From UBA4207 sp964352405 (GTDB lineage: Bacteria > Bdellovibrionota > Bacteriovoracia > Bacteriovoracales > Bacteriovoracaceae), in assembly GCA_964352405.1 (NCBI GenBank), contig CAYGRY010000007.1, forward strand, positions 1 to 56,632: 56,632 nucleotides of DNA. The letters are read 5' to 3'. Shown piece after piece: positions 1-8,099 of this stretch (position 1 is its first letter; the number at the start of each line of letters is the position of its first letter). The notes below the pieces were generated by a model. The model was not told the DNA's origin. It did not search any database and saw nothing but the letters and a program-made list of their open reading frames with translations. Both the position numbers and the translations under genes were made by a program.

Positions 1-184
1 CGACAAGAAAAATTCCAAGAGCACGGACGTCGGGTTTAATAATCGAAAAACCGTTATCTTCTAAAGCCTCGACGGACTTATTCTTTTGTAATTTAACTAC
101 AAATTGACCAGGTACTCTTTCGGCGCGAACGTTAGTGGCAAAGGCCATGAGCGCAAGCAGTGCTAGACTAGCAGGTATATTCAC
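1..184 (-). CDS. Secreted protease N-terminus (partial)
   Basis: Only the first 61 codons lie in the window; the gene runs off the left edge. I place the start at GTG 184..182 because a strong AAGGAG Shine-Dalgarno lies just upstream. The first ~21 residues (MNIPASLALLALMAFATNVRA) form a signal peptide ending in an Ala-x-Ala site. The next stretch, ERVPGQFVVKLQKNKSVEAL, resembles the propeptide of secreted subtilases, which commonly opens with a V-P-G-x-[FY]-[IV]-V-K motif. An exported S8-type serine protease is therefore the best guess. The catalytic domain is outside the window, so this rests on the propeptide only. Confidence 0.5.
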   Translation of the reverse strand, partial: MNIPASLALLALMAFATNVRAERVPGQFVVKLQKNKSVEALEDNGFSIIKPDVRALGIFLV

Positions 185-298
185 CGCGATTCTCCTTGAG
201 ACGACTAAAAATAAATGTCGGATAAAGGCTTATCGAATGAATAAGTGGAAGCTTGTTTTTTAGAGAGTGTGACTTGGAATTAGGGAAGAATATTCTGG

Positions 299-327
299 CG
301 AAAAAAAGGCGGTCTTAAAGACCGCCC
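299..327 (-). terminator. Rho-independent terminator
   Basis: Arms GGCGGTC and GACCGCC surround a short TTAAA loop (308-326). Read on the minus strand they are followed by a run of seven T (301-307). It lies just past the stop of the minus-strand outer-membrane protein gene at 336. Confidence 0.8.
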
Positions 328-335
328 AAGTAGTT

Positions 336-914
336 TTAGATATCTAGAGGTAAAGAAACCGATAGCATTACTTGGTTATAATCAATCTCGCTATTTCCTG
401 AGAGGGTTGATTTAAGACCAGATGATTGATCTTTGAATTCATCAAATGTCATCATTCTATATTCAAGGTTTAAGCTAACGAAAGGTAGTCCTGTAAAACC
501 AACCCCAAGCCCATAGCCATTTCCGTTGTACTCATCACCAACTGAGGCTCCATTTTGGATCTCAATTGAAGTGCTCATATAATAAGCGGCCCATGCACGA
601 AGCATGACTGGCAAATTATAACCAACAAAAAGTCCGAATGTATTTTGATCTGCATCTTGTTTGAATGTTGTAGTTCCAGATTTAGTCTCTAACTCCGCCT
701 CAGAGCCTTTTGTATAATCTATACCGAACATAAGTCCTAGAGTTTGGTAACCTACGCGTGCTCCTAAAAAAGTGGCATTTTGATCGTATTCAGTTTTTAC
801 GGATGCACTATTTTCACCAGAGCCAATGCTATAACCTAGATAAGGTTCGATAAGAAAGCCTGCTTGGGCGCTAGAAGCCGTTAGAATTAAGAATAAACAT
901 AATATTTTCTTCAT
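336..914 (-). CDS. Small outer-membrane beta-barrel protein
   Basis: 192 residues. The start is ATG 914..912, preceded by GGAGG; an upstream in-frame ATG would add 21 residues that do not look like a signal peptide. Residues 1-19 (MKKILCLFLILTASSAQAG) are a clear Sec signal peptide. The mature part alternates polar and hydrophobic residues, has many Gly and Tyr, and ends in a hydrophobic strand (VMLSVSLPLDI), as in eight-stranded barrels of the OmpA/opacity-porin fold. Motifs such as GYQTLGLMFGIDYTKGS and GFTGLPFVSLNLEYRMM fit barrel strands. It is monocistronic with its own terminator. The exact function is unknown. Confidence 0.7.
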   Translation of the reverse strand: MKKILCLFLILTASSAQAGFLIEPYLGYSIGSGENSASVKTEYDQNATFLGARVGYQTLGLMFGIDYTKGSEAELETKSGTTTFKQDADQNTFGLFVGYNLPVMLRAWAAYYMSTSIEIQNGASVGDEYNGNGYGLGVGFTGLPFVSLNLEYRMMTFDEFKDQSSGLKSTLSGNSEIDYNQVMLSVSLPLDI

Positions 915-1025
915 AGGTTCCTCCATGAGATGAGTTAGGCGCAATTCCATTGTCCCGCGTCCACAATGACATATCAAGTGAAAGCTTCAATAGAGGTTTG
1001 TAATATAGAAAGGGGTGTCTACAAA

Positions 1026-1736
1026 TTAGACACATTGTTCTTCGTTGATATGCTTGATGACGGTTTGGTATTTGAATTGTAGTAGCAATTGTCTTGCTTT
1101 GATGTTGATAATTTCATCTTCTGTTAAAAGATATTTTCTATCATTGGCAGAGATATAATCTCTCATTTTAGACATCACAATAGCAGCGGCAACTGAAATA
1201 TTAAACGATTCAGTGAAACCAACCGTTGGTATAATTGTACATTCGTCGACGAGTTCTAGCGTTTCAGGTGTAACACCTTTCTTCTCATTGCCAAAAACGA
1301 AGGCACGAGGCTTTGATAAATCAAGTTGATCAAAAGGGATGGCATCTGAGCGTAGTGCTGTGGCACAGATGGTGTATCCCTTCTTTTTTAAATCACTATA
1401 GCACTCACTTGGGCCTTGGTAGGTATCGATGGTGACCCATTTATCAGCACCGCTTGTAACTCTAGAAGATGATTTAAATTTTTGACTTGGTATGTTGGCG
1501 AGTTTTGGAAAACCTAAGATCTCAGCCGATCTCATCACCGCATTGATATTTCCCACATCATGAATATTCTCCATGACGGGAAGGCAGTGATTAGAGCGAT
1601 GATTTAAAACATGATTAAGTATAGATAGGCGAGTTTCTGTTAGGAGAGGCTCAAGGCACTTTACAATAGTGGCAGGAGAGTACTGCTTACCATGCATCAG
1701 ATAATTTCCATCACGTGTTAGGGCCAGTGCTGTCAT
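1026..1736 (-). CDS. trmH: tRNA (guanosine-18-2'-O)-methyltransferase TrmH
   Basis: 236 residues of the SpoU/TrmH knotted (SPOUT) family, which 2'-O-methylates G18 in the D-loop of tRNA using SAM. The three SPOUT motifs are all present: ENIHDVGNINAVMRSAEILG (motif 1, Asn and Arg conserved), AFVFGNEKKGVT (motif 2) and IIPTVGFTESFNISVAAAIV (motif 3, forming the SAM-binding knot). The SGADKWVTIDTY region also matches the TrmH type rather than the 23S rRNA enzyme RlmB. I start at ATG 1736 because AAAGGAG lies eight bases upstream; the longer frame from 1835 has no support and would overlap the divergent methyltransferase. Confidence 0.87.
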   Translation of the reverse strand: MTALALTRDGNYLMHGKQYSPATIVKCLEPLLTETRLSILNHVLNHRSNHCLPVMENIHDVGNINAVMRSAEILGFPKLANIPSQKFKSSSRVTSGADKWVTIDTYQGPSECYSDLKKKGYTICATALRSDAIPFDQLDLSKPRAFVFGNEKKGVTPETLELVDECTIIPTVGFTESFNISVAAAIVMSKMRDYISANDRKYLLTEDEIINIKARQLLLQFKYQTVIKHINEEQCV

Positions 1737-1765
1737 TGACGTCTCCTTTAAAAACCACGCATAAT
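1736..1765 (+). promoter_or_regulatory. Candidate promoter of TrmB-like gene
   Basis: TTGACG (1736-1741), an 18-base spacer and CATAAT (1760-1765) point rightward toward the TrmB-like gene. The -35 overlaps the first codon of the divergent trmH. It is prediction only. Confidence 0.4.
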
Positions 1766-1788
1766 GCCAAAAACTTTGGATTTTGGCC

Positions 1789-2355
1789 ATGCGAGAATTT
1801 AAATCAGAACTTATTCCTAAACCTAGGAGCTCCATTATAGCGCCTGAAGGGAAGTTTGATCTTGAAATTGGCTGTGGTGCAGGGCTTCATCCGATTCAAT
1901 ATGCCATGGCCCATCCAGATCGACATCTTATTGCCATTGAGCGCACACTAGAAAAATTCTTAAAATTTGAAAAGCGTTGGATGTCCCACGATTGTCCAAA
2001 AAATCTTGTGCCGATTCATGACGATGGTATTTCTTGGATTACTCATAATGTGGCAAGCGGACAACTCCAAAGAGTCTTCATTCTTTATCCAAATCCAGAG
2101 CCCAAAAATAAAAATCAGCGTTGGGCGCATATGCCGTTTCTGTCTCATTTAGTTGATAAACTTGCTGCAGACGCTGAGCTAACACTCGCTTCAAATATTA
2201 AAAATTATATTGATGAATGTGTTGAGCTTTTTGCGGACTATGGATTAAAGCTAAAGTCACTTTCAACGCCAACGCTTCCAGGGCGTACGCATTTTGAGCG
2301 AAAGTATTTAAAAGATGGGCAGGATTGTTATAATTTAGTTTTTGTTAAAGCTTGA
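1789..2355 (+). CDS. TrmB-like SAM-dependent tRNA methyltransferase
   Basis: 188 residues. The SAM-binding motif FDLEIGCGAGLHPIQYA, then HPDRHLIAIERTLEKFLKF, matches the TrmB family that makes m7G46 in tRNA. The later signature is divergent: YPNPEPKNKNQRW replaces the usual [FY]-P-D-P-W-P-K-x-R-H, so the catalytic Asp position reads Asn and the Trp reads Glu. The family call is good but the tRNA specificity is less certain. The start is ATG 1789; TTG 1783 is an alternative and neither has a strong Shine-Dalgarno. The gene is divergent from trmH, and its 3' end overlaps lipB by 28 bases tail to tail. Confidence 0.68.
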   Translation: MREFKSELIPKPRSSIIAPEGKFDLEIGCGAGLHPIQYAMAHPDRHLIAIERTLEKFLKFEKRWMSHDCPKNLVPIHDDGISWITHNVASGQLQRVFILYPNPEPKNKNQRWAHMPFLSHLVDKLAADAELTLASNIKNYIDECVELFADYGLKLKSLSTPTLPGRTHFERKYLKDGQDCYNLVFVKA

Positions 2356-2951
2356 AAATGTTCAACTAACTGATTTACTGTTTGTTGCCAGTCCAGGTTA
2401 ATGCCTAAATCTTCAAGTGATGTATATGTATTGGCGCTTAATCCACATGGATTAAGTTCACCTAGCAAAGACTGATTGATTGGGATGCGATTTAAATTAA
2501 ACGCCAAGCCATGCCTAGTAACAAATCTTTTAAGTTCAATGCCAATGGATGCAAGTTTTTGTTCTTGATACCATAGGCCAAGTGGATTTCTTTTATAATT
2601 AAGGTTGATATTTGGTTTGAGTGTTTCTTGAAATGTTTTGGCCAGCATACACAGATGTTCATTTAAACCATAGGTCGATGTGAGTTTCATGACCGGGTAA
2701 AAAATAATTTGATTAGGAGCATGAAAAGTAAGTCCGCCGCCGCGATTAATAGGAATAACTTTTACGTTTTCGAAGTTTGACTCGAGACCTAAATTTGTAT
2801 TTTGTCGATCTCCACGACCCATCGTAAAAACGAGAGGATGAGAGCAAACCATTAATCGTGTTATTCCATCTGTTCTTGTTTTTTCACTCGCTTCATCAAG
2901 CCATTTTAAATATTCAATATAAGGCAATTCTTTGATGACATTAATTTCCAC
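2328..2951 (-). CDS. lipB: Octanoyl-[ACP]:protein octanoyltransferase LipB
   Basis: 207 residues. LipB moves octanoate from acyl carrier protein to lipoyl domains of 2-oxoacid dehydrogenases and the glycine cleavage system. Visible signatures are SHPLVFTMGRG, RGGGLTFHAPNQ (the RGG-x-T-x-H substrate site), the catalytic Lys in KLASIGIE and the catalytic Cys in LNPCGL. The start overlaps the end of lipA by 11 bases, so the two are translationally coupled. The order lipA-lipB delivers octanoyl transfer and sulfur insertion together. Length is normal for the family. Confidence 0.93.
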   Translation of the reverse strand: MEINVIKELPYIEYLKWLDEASEKTRTDGITRLMVCSHPLVFTMGRGDRQNTNLGLESNFENVKVIPINRGGGLTFHAPNQIIFYPVMKLTSTYGLNEHLCMLAKTFQETLKPNINLNYKRNPLGLWYQEQKLASIGIELKRFVTRHGLAFNLNRIPINQSLLGELNPCGLSANTYTSLEDLGINLDWQQTVNQLVEHFQALTKTKL

Positions 2952-3837
2952 GAGCTTCTAACCAGTCAAAATAATCTGCTGCTTTATAGCTAGAGCGAAC
3001 CATCGGTCCCGAGGCAACAAAATCGAATCCAAGTTCATAGGCCATCTTTTTTAAATTTTCAAACTCGACTGGCTTGTAATAGCGCTCAACTTTTAGGTGT
3101 CTTAGACTTGGTTGAAGGTACTGGCCGAAGGTCACGATATTAACCCCAACATTTCTTAGATCAAGACATGTCTGTTTGATCTCTTCAAGTGTTTCACCTA
3201 AACCAACCATGATTGAGCTTTTAGTCGCAATATGAGGGTAGTTTTCTTTATAAAACTTTAGTGCATTGAGTGTTTGCTCATATCCAGCTCTTCGATCTCG
3301 TACTGGATGTGTTAAGCGTTTTACTGTTTCAATATTTTGAGCAATCACAAATGGATTGGCTTCTCCAATTTTATTCATTGAATTTGGTTTAGAATCAAAA
3401 TCTGGAATGAGAACTTCAACTTTTGTGGTTGGATGATTTTCGTGTACGGCTTTTATAATATTGGCGAAATGTTCAGCACCGCCATCTTCAAGGTCATCAC
3501 GATCAACACTAGTGATAACAATATAACGCAGGGCCATCATCGAAACCATTTCGACTGTATGTTTGATTTCGTTTTGATCAATAAAGCCGGCCGGATTTCC
3601 CGTTTTAACATGACAAAACTTACACGCTCTCGTACAGGTATCACCAAGGATCATGACCGTGGCGGTTTGAGCGCTCCAACACTCACCAATATTTGGACAT
3701 TTGGCTTCTTGGCAAACGGTGGCCAGGCCTCTGGACTTGAGCTCAGATTGAAGCTTGGTGAAATTTCCACCCTTTGGCAGGGGAACTTTAAGCCATCTTG
3801 GTTTATTAATAATTTCTTTTTTATCAGTTATCGGCAT
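2941..3837 (-). CDS. lipA: Lipoyl synthase LipA
   Basis: 298 residues, radical-SAM enzyme inserting two sulfurs into protein-bound octanoate. The auxiliary-cluster cysteines are CQEAKCPNIGECW (C-x4-C-x5-C) and the radical-SAM cluster is CTRACKFCHVKTG (C-x3-C-x2-C). VDRDDLEDGGAEHF and the C-terminal GPMVRSSYKA also match LipA. I chose ATG 3837 because the conserved KPRWLKVPLP segment follows directly; ATG 3855 and TTG 3891 are upstream options. A possible promoter is TTGACC at 3910..3905 with a weak -10 near 3886, which would exclude the TTG. First gene of the lipA-lipB pair. Confidence 0.93.
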   Translation of the reverse strand: MPITDKKEIINKPRWLKVPLPKGGNFTKLQSELKSRGLATVCQEAKCPNIGECWSAQTATVMILGDTCTRACKFCHVKTGNPAGFIDQNEIKHTVEMVSMMALRYIVITSVDRDDLEDGGAEHFANIIKAVHENHPTTKVEVLIPDFDSKPNSMNKIGEANPFVIAQNIETVKRLTHPVRDRRAGYEQTLNALKFYKENYPHIATKSSIMVGLGETLEEIKQTCLDLRNVGVNIVTFGQYLQPSLRHLKVERYYKPVEFENLKKMAYELGFDFVASGPMVRSSYKAADYFDWLEARGN

Positions 3838-3932
3838 ATCGCTAGAATGACACATCTGATTAAGATTGTCTCGATAAAGTATGTAAGACAAAAGGTGTTT
3901 CTTAGGTCAAACTAGCGTTAAAAGGAGTTATT

Positions 3933-4454
3933 ATGCGTTTAGCCTTAGCTATTTTAGTCTCTTTATTTTTATCAGTGGTACATGCTCAGGAGCCTGTCAT
4001 GAACTTAACTCAACAGCGTTCACAAAAAATTCGTGAAGTGTTTAATAATCTTAGAGCAACAAATACTGAGATTCTTGATAGTTTCTATACGCAAGATATT
4101 GTTTTCGAAGACCCACTAGGCCAAATTAACGGTCTTAATGCCATGAAAGAATATTACAAAGCGATGTATAAAAAAGTGATCGATATTCGTTTTGAGTTTA
4201 AAGACGATGCTATCAATGTTGATCGCCATCTTTGTACATGGATAATGTATATGCGAGTTGATGGTTTAAATGGTGGCGATGAGGTCGTTGTTCACGGTGT
4301 AAGTGAAATCGAATTTAATAGTGAAGGCGTTCTTGCTATTTATCATCGTGATTATTTTGATATGGGAGAGTTTGTTTACCAACATATCCCAGTTCTTGGA
4401 TCAATAATTAAAATGGTTAGAAAGCAGCTCGAACATAAGCCTTCAGGGAATTAA
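3933..4454 (+). CDS. Secreted SnoaL/NTF2-like protein
   Basis: 173 residues with a signal peptide (MRLALAILVSLFLSVVHAQ) and an AAAAGGAG Shine-Dalgarno. The mature part looks like the NTF2/SnoaL cone fold: a helix with DSFYTQDIVFEDPLGQINGL, then NAMKEYYKAMYKK and a beta-sheet ending in VVVHGVSEIEFNSEG and YHRDYFDMGE. The DP-x-G strand and the HRDYFD strand are typical of small-ligand or polyketide-cyclase-like members. Substrate is unknown. The last 12 bases overlap, tail to tail, the gene on the other strand. Confidence 0.6.
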   Translation: MRLALAILVSLFLSVVHAQEPVMNLTQQRSQKIREVFNNLRATNTEILDSFYTQDIVFEDPLGQINGLNAMKEYYKAMYKKVIDIRFEFKDDAINVDRHLCTWIMYMRVDGLNGGDEVVVHGVSEIEFNSEGVLAIYHRDYFDMGEFVYQHIPVLGSIIKMVRKQLEHKPSGN

Positions 4455-5615
4455 TCCAATCTTTTTGTATTCACTCGCGATGATAGACTTTGTTTTTTCG
4501 TGGCGAGTGATTTCTCCGTGGGCATCACTTCCAAGATCTTTCGAAATAAATTGATTGATGTCCGCCCCATGAATTGGGCTTCCGTGAATGCCAAATTTCA
4601 CAGGACCCTTTAATCCATCTGTATCAACATTTTGATAGACATTAACACTTCTTGTGACATTGTCTGGTTTGTATAAGGCATTTGGCTGACGTCTGGTCCA
4701 AACATTAGGCGGTTTTATTTCAACGTCGTCAACAAATGGAATAGCATTATATATCTCTCGATTAGCATTCCCTGCAATTTGTGAAAGAACTTCTCCAACC
4801 GCCAAGTGGGCTTCTTTAACTGGATCAATGGTGAGCATAAGATCAACTTTATCTTCAGGAAATAATGTTTTCATATTCTCTAAAAATTTTACGCTTGAGC
4901 GTGCTCCACTACTATGACCTTGAATCACTATCTTTGGTGTAATTCCTAACTCTTTAGCACTTTGTCTATAATCTCTATAACAAAGTAGCGCTCGATAAAC
5001 TCCACGCGGGAACACTTGCGAACTTACAGAGCTATAGCTGCTTAGTTCTTTAGGATTTCCTAAGACTTCAGATTCTTCTGAAGCAAATGTTGTCCACCCA
5101 ATATTACGAGAGTCGCCATTCATTGCTAATTGATTTAATGGCCCGGCCGAGAGCGCTGACCAGTTTTCGCTTTGATGATAGGTTTCTTTAATAGCTTGTA
5201 TGGCATGATAATAAAGACTTTTACCTAAATCACCATCTCCAACACATCCCATGAAAGTCTTCATTAAATCTGCTGTTTTTGGCGAGAAAGAACCAGTTCC
5301 TTCAAAATTGATAACGAAAGCTTTTTGATTAGCCTTGGCCTTGCAGTTATTAAGCTTGTCACCAATTTGATGCCTATTAAGCTGTGATGTATTGCCTAAG
5401 CCTAGCTTTTGTTGAGTCGCGAAGGTTTTTAACATCTCTTTAGCAGTTTGTTTTGAAATCGGTCTTGTAATATTCGAGCAATCTATAAGTGGTGTTGTCG
5501 CGATGATATTTTGAAGACTATTAATGGAGTCATTGTTTACGACGTGTTGCTGACAAAGCTCAGAGCTATATGAAGAGTAGTTGATCAATAGAGTTAGAAA
5601 TAAAAGTTTTTTCAC
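4443..5615 (-). CDS. Secreted lipase-like alpha/beta hydrolase
   Basis: 390 residues starting at GTG 5615 with an N-terminal signal peptide (MKKLLFLTLLINYSSYS). The core has a nucleophile elbow, IVIQGHSSGARSSVKFL (G-H-S-S-G), a likely acid residue in DLMLTIDPVKE and a His-rich C-terminus (SDAHGEITRHEK), giving a plausible Ser-Asp-His triad. AFVINFEGTGSFSP would be the first core strand with the oxyanion loop. It resembles exported lipases or esterases, but I do not recognise a named family. No Shine-Dalgarno is seen; a GCCGATAA hexamer-like element ends six bases before the GTG. Confidence 0.5.
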   Translation of the reverse strand: MKKLLFLTLLINYSSYSSELCQQHVVNNDSINSLQNIIATTPLIDCSNITRPISKQTAKEMLKTFATQQKLGLGNTSQLNRHQIGDKLNNCKAKANQKAFVINFEGTGSFSPKTADLMKTFMGCVGDGDLGKSLYYHAIQAIKETYHQSENWSALSAGPLNQLAMNGDSRNIGWTTFASEESEVLGNPKELSSYSSVSSQVFPRGVYRALLCYRDYRQSAKELGITPKIVIQGHSSGARSSVKFLENMKTLFPEDKVDLMLTIDPVKEAHLAVGEVLSQIAGNANREIYNAIPFVDDVEIKPPNVWTRRQPNALYKPDNVTRSVNVYQNVDTDGLKGPVKFGIHGSPIHGADINQFISKDLGSDAHGEITRHEKTKSIIASEYKKIGLIP

Positions 5616-5621
5616 AGGTTT

Positions 5622-5640
5622 TTATCGGCTTTACCGATAA
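5622..5640. promoter_or_regulatory. Inverted repeat with CCGATAA arms between divergent genes
   Basis: TTATCGG-CTTTA-CCGATAA is a perfect inverted repeat with seven-base arms, centred between the GTG start at 5615 (minus) and the ATG at 5655 (plus). Each arm reads CCGATAA in the direction of the nearer gene, the core of the FliA/sigma-28 -10 element (GCCGATAA). It could be a divergent promoter pair or a repressor operator. Matching sigma-28 -35 boxes are poor. Confidence 0.4.
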
Positions 5641-5654
5641 ATCCCTGAGGTTAG

Positions 5655-7481
5655 ATGAAAAAAGCATTATTATTTTTATTATTTTTAAGTTCACCACTTT
5701 TTGCGCAAGATCCATATCATGATTTTAATGAAGGGTTTAGGCAGATTGGGGAAGTCATGTTAATTGCTTCGGGTGATGTTGATTCGTTGGCCTTGGCGCG
5801 ATCTCCAATCTTTGAGCCATGTAGAGAGAACTCGTTTGAGCGTGATGAGCCACAAATCGTGGACTTGGGCCTTACTCCAGAAGATACAGAAGAAAGTCCA
5901 TGGCGTTTTTCAGTTATGATGACTATGGGTGGTCCTAGAGATGGCCTTGCTAAAAACTATGCTCAAAAAGATGAACGCTACCGCGAAATGGGTGGTGTTG
6001 TTGATGAGCTTATTCTAAAAAATTATAACTCCCATGAAGATCGAATGAGTGCTGTGGCCGCGGCATGTGCTGGTAAAAGTGAGCATGATAAAATCGCTAT
6101 GGCTTCGAATCTTGGAGGCAGGCTTTCTTCGATTTATGATTATGATCGAATTGATAATGGTCCAAATGTTAATATGGTTGTGAGTTCTCAAAATCAATGG
6201 GACACATTGAGAGACAGAGCGAATGGAAATATGCAGGCAACCTCTGGTGTTTGCCGTGACGCCTCTTTAACTGTCTCCCAGTTTTTGATGGCCTGTGGTT
6301 TTAAAAACAACCAAGTCTCCATCGAAGGATATAGAACTGTTGGTGGTGGACACCAGGTGACTTCAGTTCGAACAAGCGATGGTGAAGTTTATACTATTAA
6401 TTGGAGTGAACTTTATTCTTCGGATGAAACATCAAATGCCAACCCGGCGCCAAATCCAAATCTGATTAACTCTGGTCTATATTATACCGTTTATGACCCA
6501 GAAACAGGTGAAGTTCGAGAAAGTCGAAGAACAGAACTTGGCGAGGTTTTAAAAAGTGTAACTGGCGGTACACCAGATGATCCAAATTATCTACCTGGTC
6601 TAATTAAGCTTGAAGCAGGTTATGGAGTCATTAGCGCCAATCTTTTTAAAACTGAAACGGCACGTGGAGATATCGCGCAGGGTATAGCTACCTATATCGA
6701 GAAAGATAATCTTTTTGGTATTCTAGATATCAGTGCCGGTGTTGCCTTTGCTCATAACGAAAGATCTGTGGCAACTTCACCAACAAGAGAATCTGAGCTT
6801 TCGCAAAATATTGTTTACGCTCAAATTGAAGGCAGATTTAATATTCCAGATCTGATGTTGGTTAATAGAGAAAACCAAAGTCTTGCCTTAAGGCCTAGTG
6901 CTGTGGTGTCGACTGAAGGATATTACTCCAGTTCAAGAGTAGGAGATACAACACCTGAAGCTAATGGGGATATGTTTACCCAAGCAACGGTAGGCCTTGA
7001 CGCTCTTTATAATAATGGCAGAGTTGGTGCATTTGTAGGTGGAGAAGTAGATTATAATCTTCAGCTAGGTCGATTTAATAACGAGCAAGGCACTCCAGGG
7101 CAAGATGGCTCATCACGCGGAATCCATGCCTTTGCTAATAGCTACAACGTTCATGGTGGCCTATCTTACGATGGTGAACGGTTTACGACAGCACTTACCG
7201 GAGAATATACAATAGCCAGATCGGGATCAAGAAGTGCTATTGGTACGACCATCATGGATCATGAAAATAACTCAAGTTATTCTGCAGTTTACAGTGTCTA
7301 TAATAGAAATTATGGTACTAGAGAAGACTTTATTATTTTAAGAGCAGAGCGAGACTTTGAGATTCAACGCATGGGTACAGTTAATGTTGGCTTGGAATCA
7401 AGATTGCCAATTGCTAACGACTTTAACCAGGCCACCGTCGGTCTTTCGCTTCGTTTTGTTCCATCGCGCTCTCGTCGCTAA
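5655..7481 (+). CDS. Transglutaminase-like domain plus outer-membrane barrel
   Basis: 608 residues with signal peptide (MKKALLFLLFLSSPLFAQ) and a GAGG Shine-Dalgarno. Residues ~190-250 look like a papain-like transglutaminase core: Cys in SGVCRDASLTVSQFL (~200), His in GGGHQVTSV (~233), then INWSEL, where Asn stands at the usual Asp position. From ~330 to the end the pattern changes to amphipathic strands with Gly, Asn and aromatic residues and closes on VGLSLRFVPSRSRR, like an outer-membrane beta-barrel. The two-part plan suggests a periplasmic or surface enzyme anchored by its own barrel. A lipoprotein gene follows nine bases later, probably as one operon. Confidence 0.55.
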   Translation: MKKALLFLLFLSSPLFAQDPYHDFNEGFRQIGEVMLIASGDVDSLALARSPIFEPCRENSFERDEPQIVDLGLTPEDTEESPWRFSVMMTMGGPRDGLAKNYAQKDERYREMGGVVDELILKNYNSHEDRMSAVAAACAGKSEHDKIAMASNLGGRLSSIYDYDRIDNGPNVNMVVSSQNQWDTLRDRANGNMQATSGVCRDASLTVSQFLMACGFKNNQVSIEGYRTVGGGHQVTSVRTSDGEVYTINWSELYSSDETSNANPAPNPNLINSGLYYTVYDPETGEVRESRRTELGEVLKSVTGGTPDDPNYLPGLIKLEAGYGVISANLFKTETARGDIAQGIATYIEKDNLFGILDISAGVAFAHNERSVATSPTRESELSQNIVYAQIEGRFNIPDLMLVNRENQSLALRPSAVVSTEGYYSSSRVGDTTPEANGDMFTQATVGLDALYNNGRVGAFVGGEVDYNLQLGRFNNEQGTPGQDGSSRGIHAFANSYNVHGGLSYDGERFTTALTGEYTIARSGSRSAIGTTIMDHENNSSYSAVYSVYNRNYGTREDFIILRAERDFEIQRMGTVNVGLESRLPIANDFNQATVGLSLRFVPSRSRR

Positions 7482-7490
7482 AGGTTCACT

Positions 7491-8099
7491 ATGAAATTAT
7501 CTCTATTGGTTCTTGCCCTGTTTTTGGTCAGCTCTTGTGCTAGCAAAAATATGAATCTTGTTGATGAGAATTTGTCCCCGCTTGAAGAGTTCTCAAAAGT
7601 AACGATGGTCGAATCTAGTCCTCTGTCTTTTAAAATTAATAATGTAACAGACAAACGTGAAATTAAAGATCGTGTGGGTATGGGGCGAACCGGCTTATCA
7701 AACAGAGTGACACCTATCATTGTTTCTACAGGCGTTGAGTTTTATGTCAAAACAAGTTTGGAGCAAGGACTCGTTGCACGTGAAGTTCAGGTCGATGAAA
7801 ACTCATTGAATAATTTAAACGTAGATGTTCTTGAGCTGTGGGTTGAAGAAAAAAAAGATGGAAAAATAGGTGAAGTTTCTGAGTGTAAGCTTAAGTTCGC
7901 CTTTGACTTGCAACTTGCAGACAATCTTAAAGCAAAGTGGAATGGAGTGATTGCCGTAAGTGCTGCTTCTAACGGCTCCATCCTTGATGCGACAGCTCTT
8001 AATCCTCGTATGATTTCTTCATGTATGAATGAGGCACTTGAAAAGTTTGTTCAAGATAAAGACTTTCAAAGAATGTTTAGGTTAAAGATTAGAAAATAA
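7491..8099 (+). CDS. YajG-like outer-membrane lipoprotein
   Basis: 202 residues. The signal peptide ends in a lipobox, LFLVSSCASKN, so Cys16 should be lipidated. The mature sequence (SFKINNVTDKRE, GMGRTGLSNRVTPI, LEQGLVAR) resembles YajG/ABC-auxiliary-type lipoproteins that share a TolB-N-like fold. AAGG precedes ATG 7491, nine bases after the barrel protein gene, so it likely belongs to the same operon and may help assemble or anchor that protein. The 3' end overlaps the opposite gene by 11 bases. Confidence 0.55.
   Translation: MKLSLLVLALFLVSSCASKNMNLVDENLSPLEEFSKVTMVESSPLSFKINNVTDKREIKDRVGMGRTGLSNRVTPIIVSTGVEFYVKTSLEQGLVAREVQVDENSLNNLNVDVLELWVEEKKDGKIGEVSECKLKFAFDLQLADNLKAKWNGVIAVSAASNGSILDATALNPRMISSCMNEALEKFVQDKDFQRMFRLKIRK

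Noticed and set aside
3433..3915. 160-residue plus-strand frame over lipA
   Set aside because: It is the shadow of lipA; the opposite frame has all cysteine motifs and this one has no start signal.
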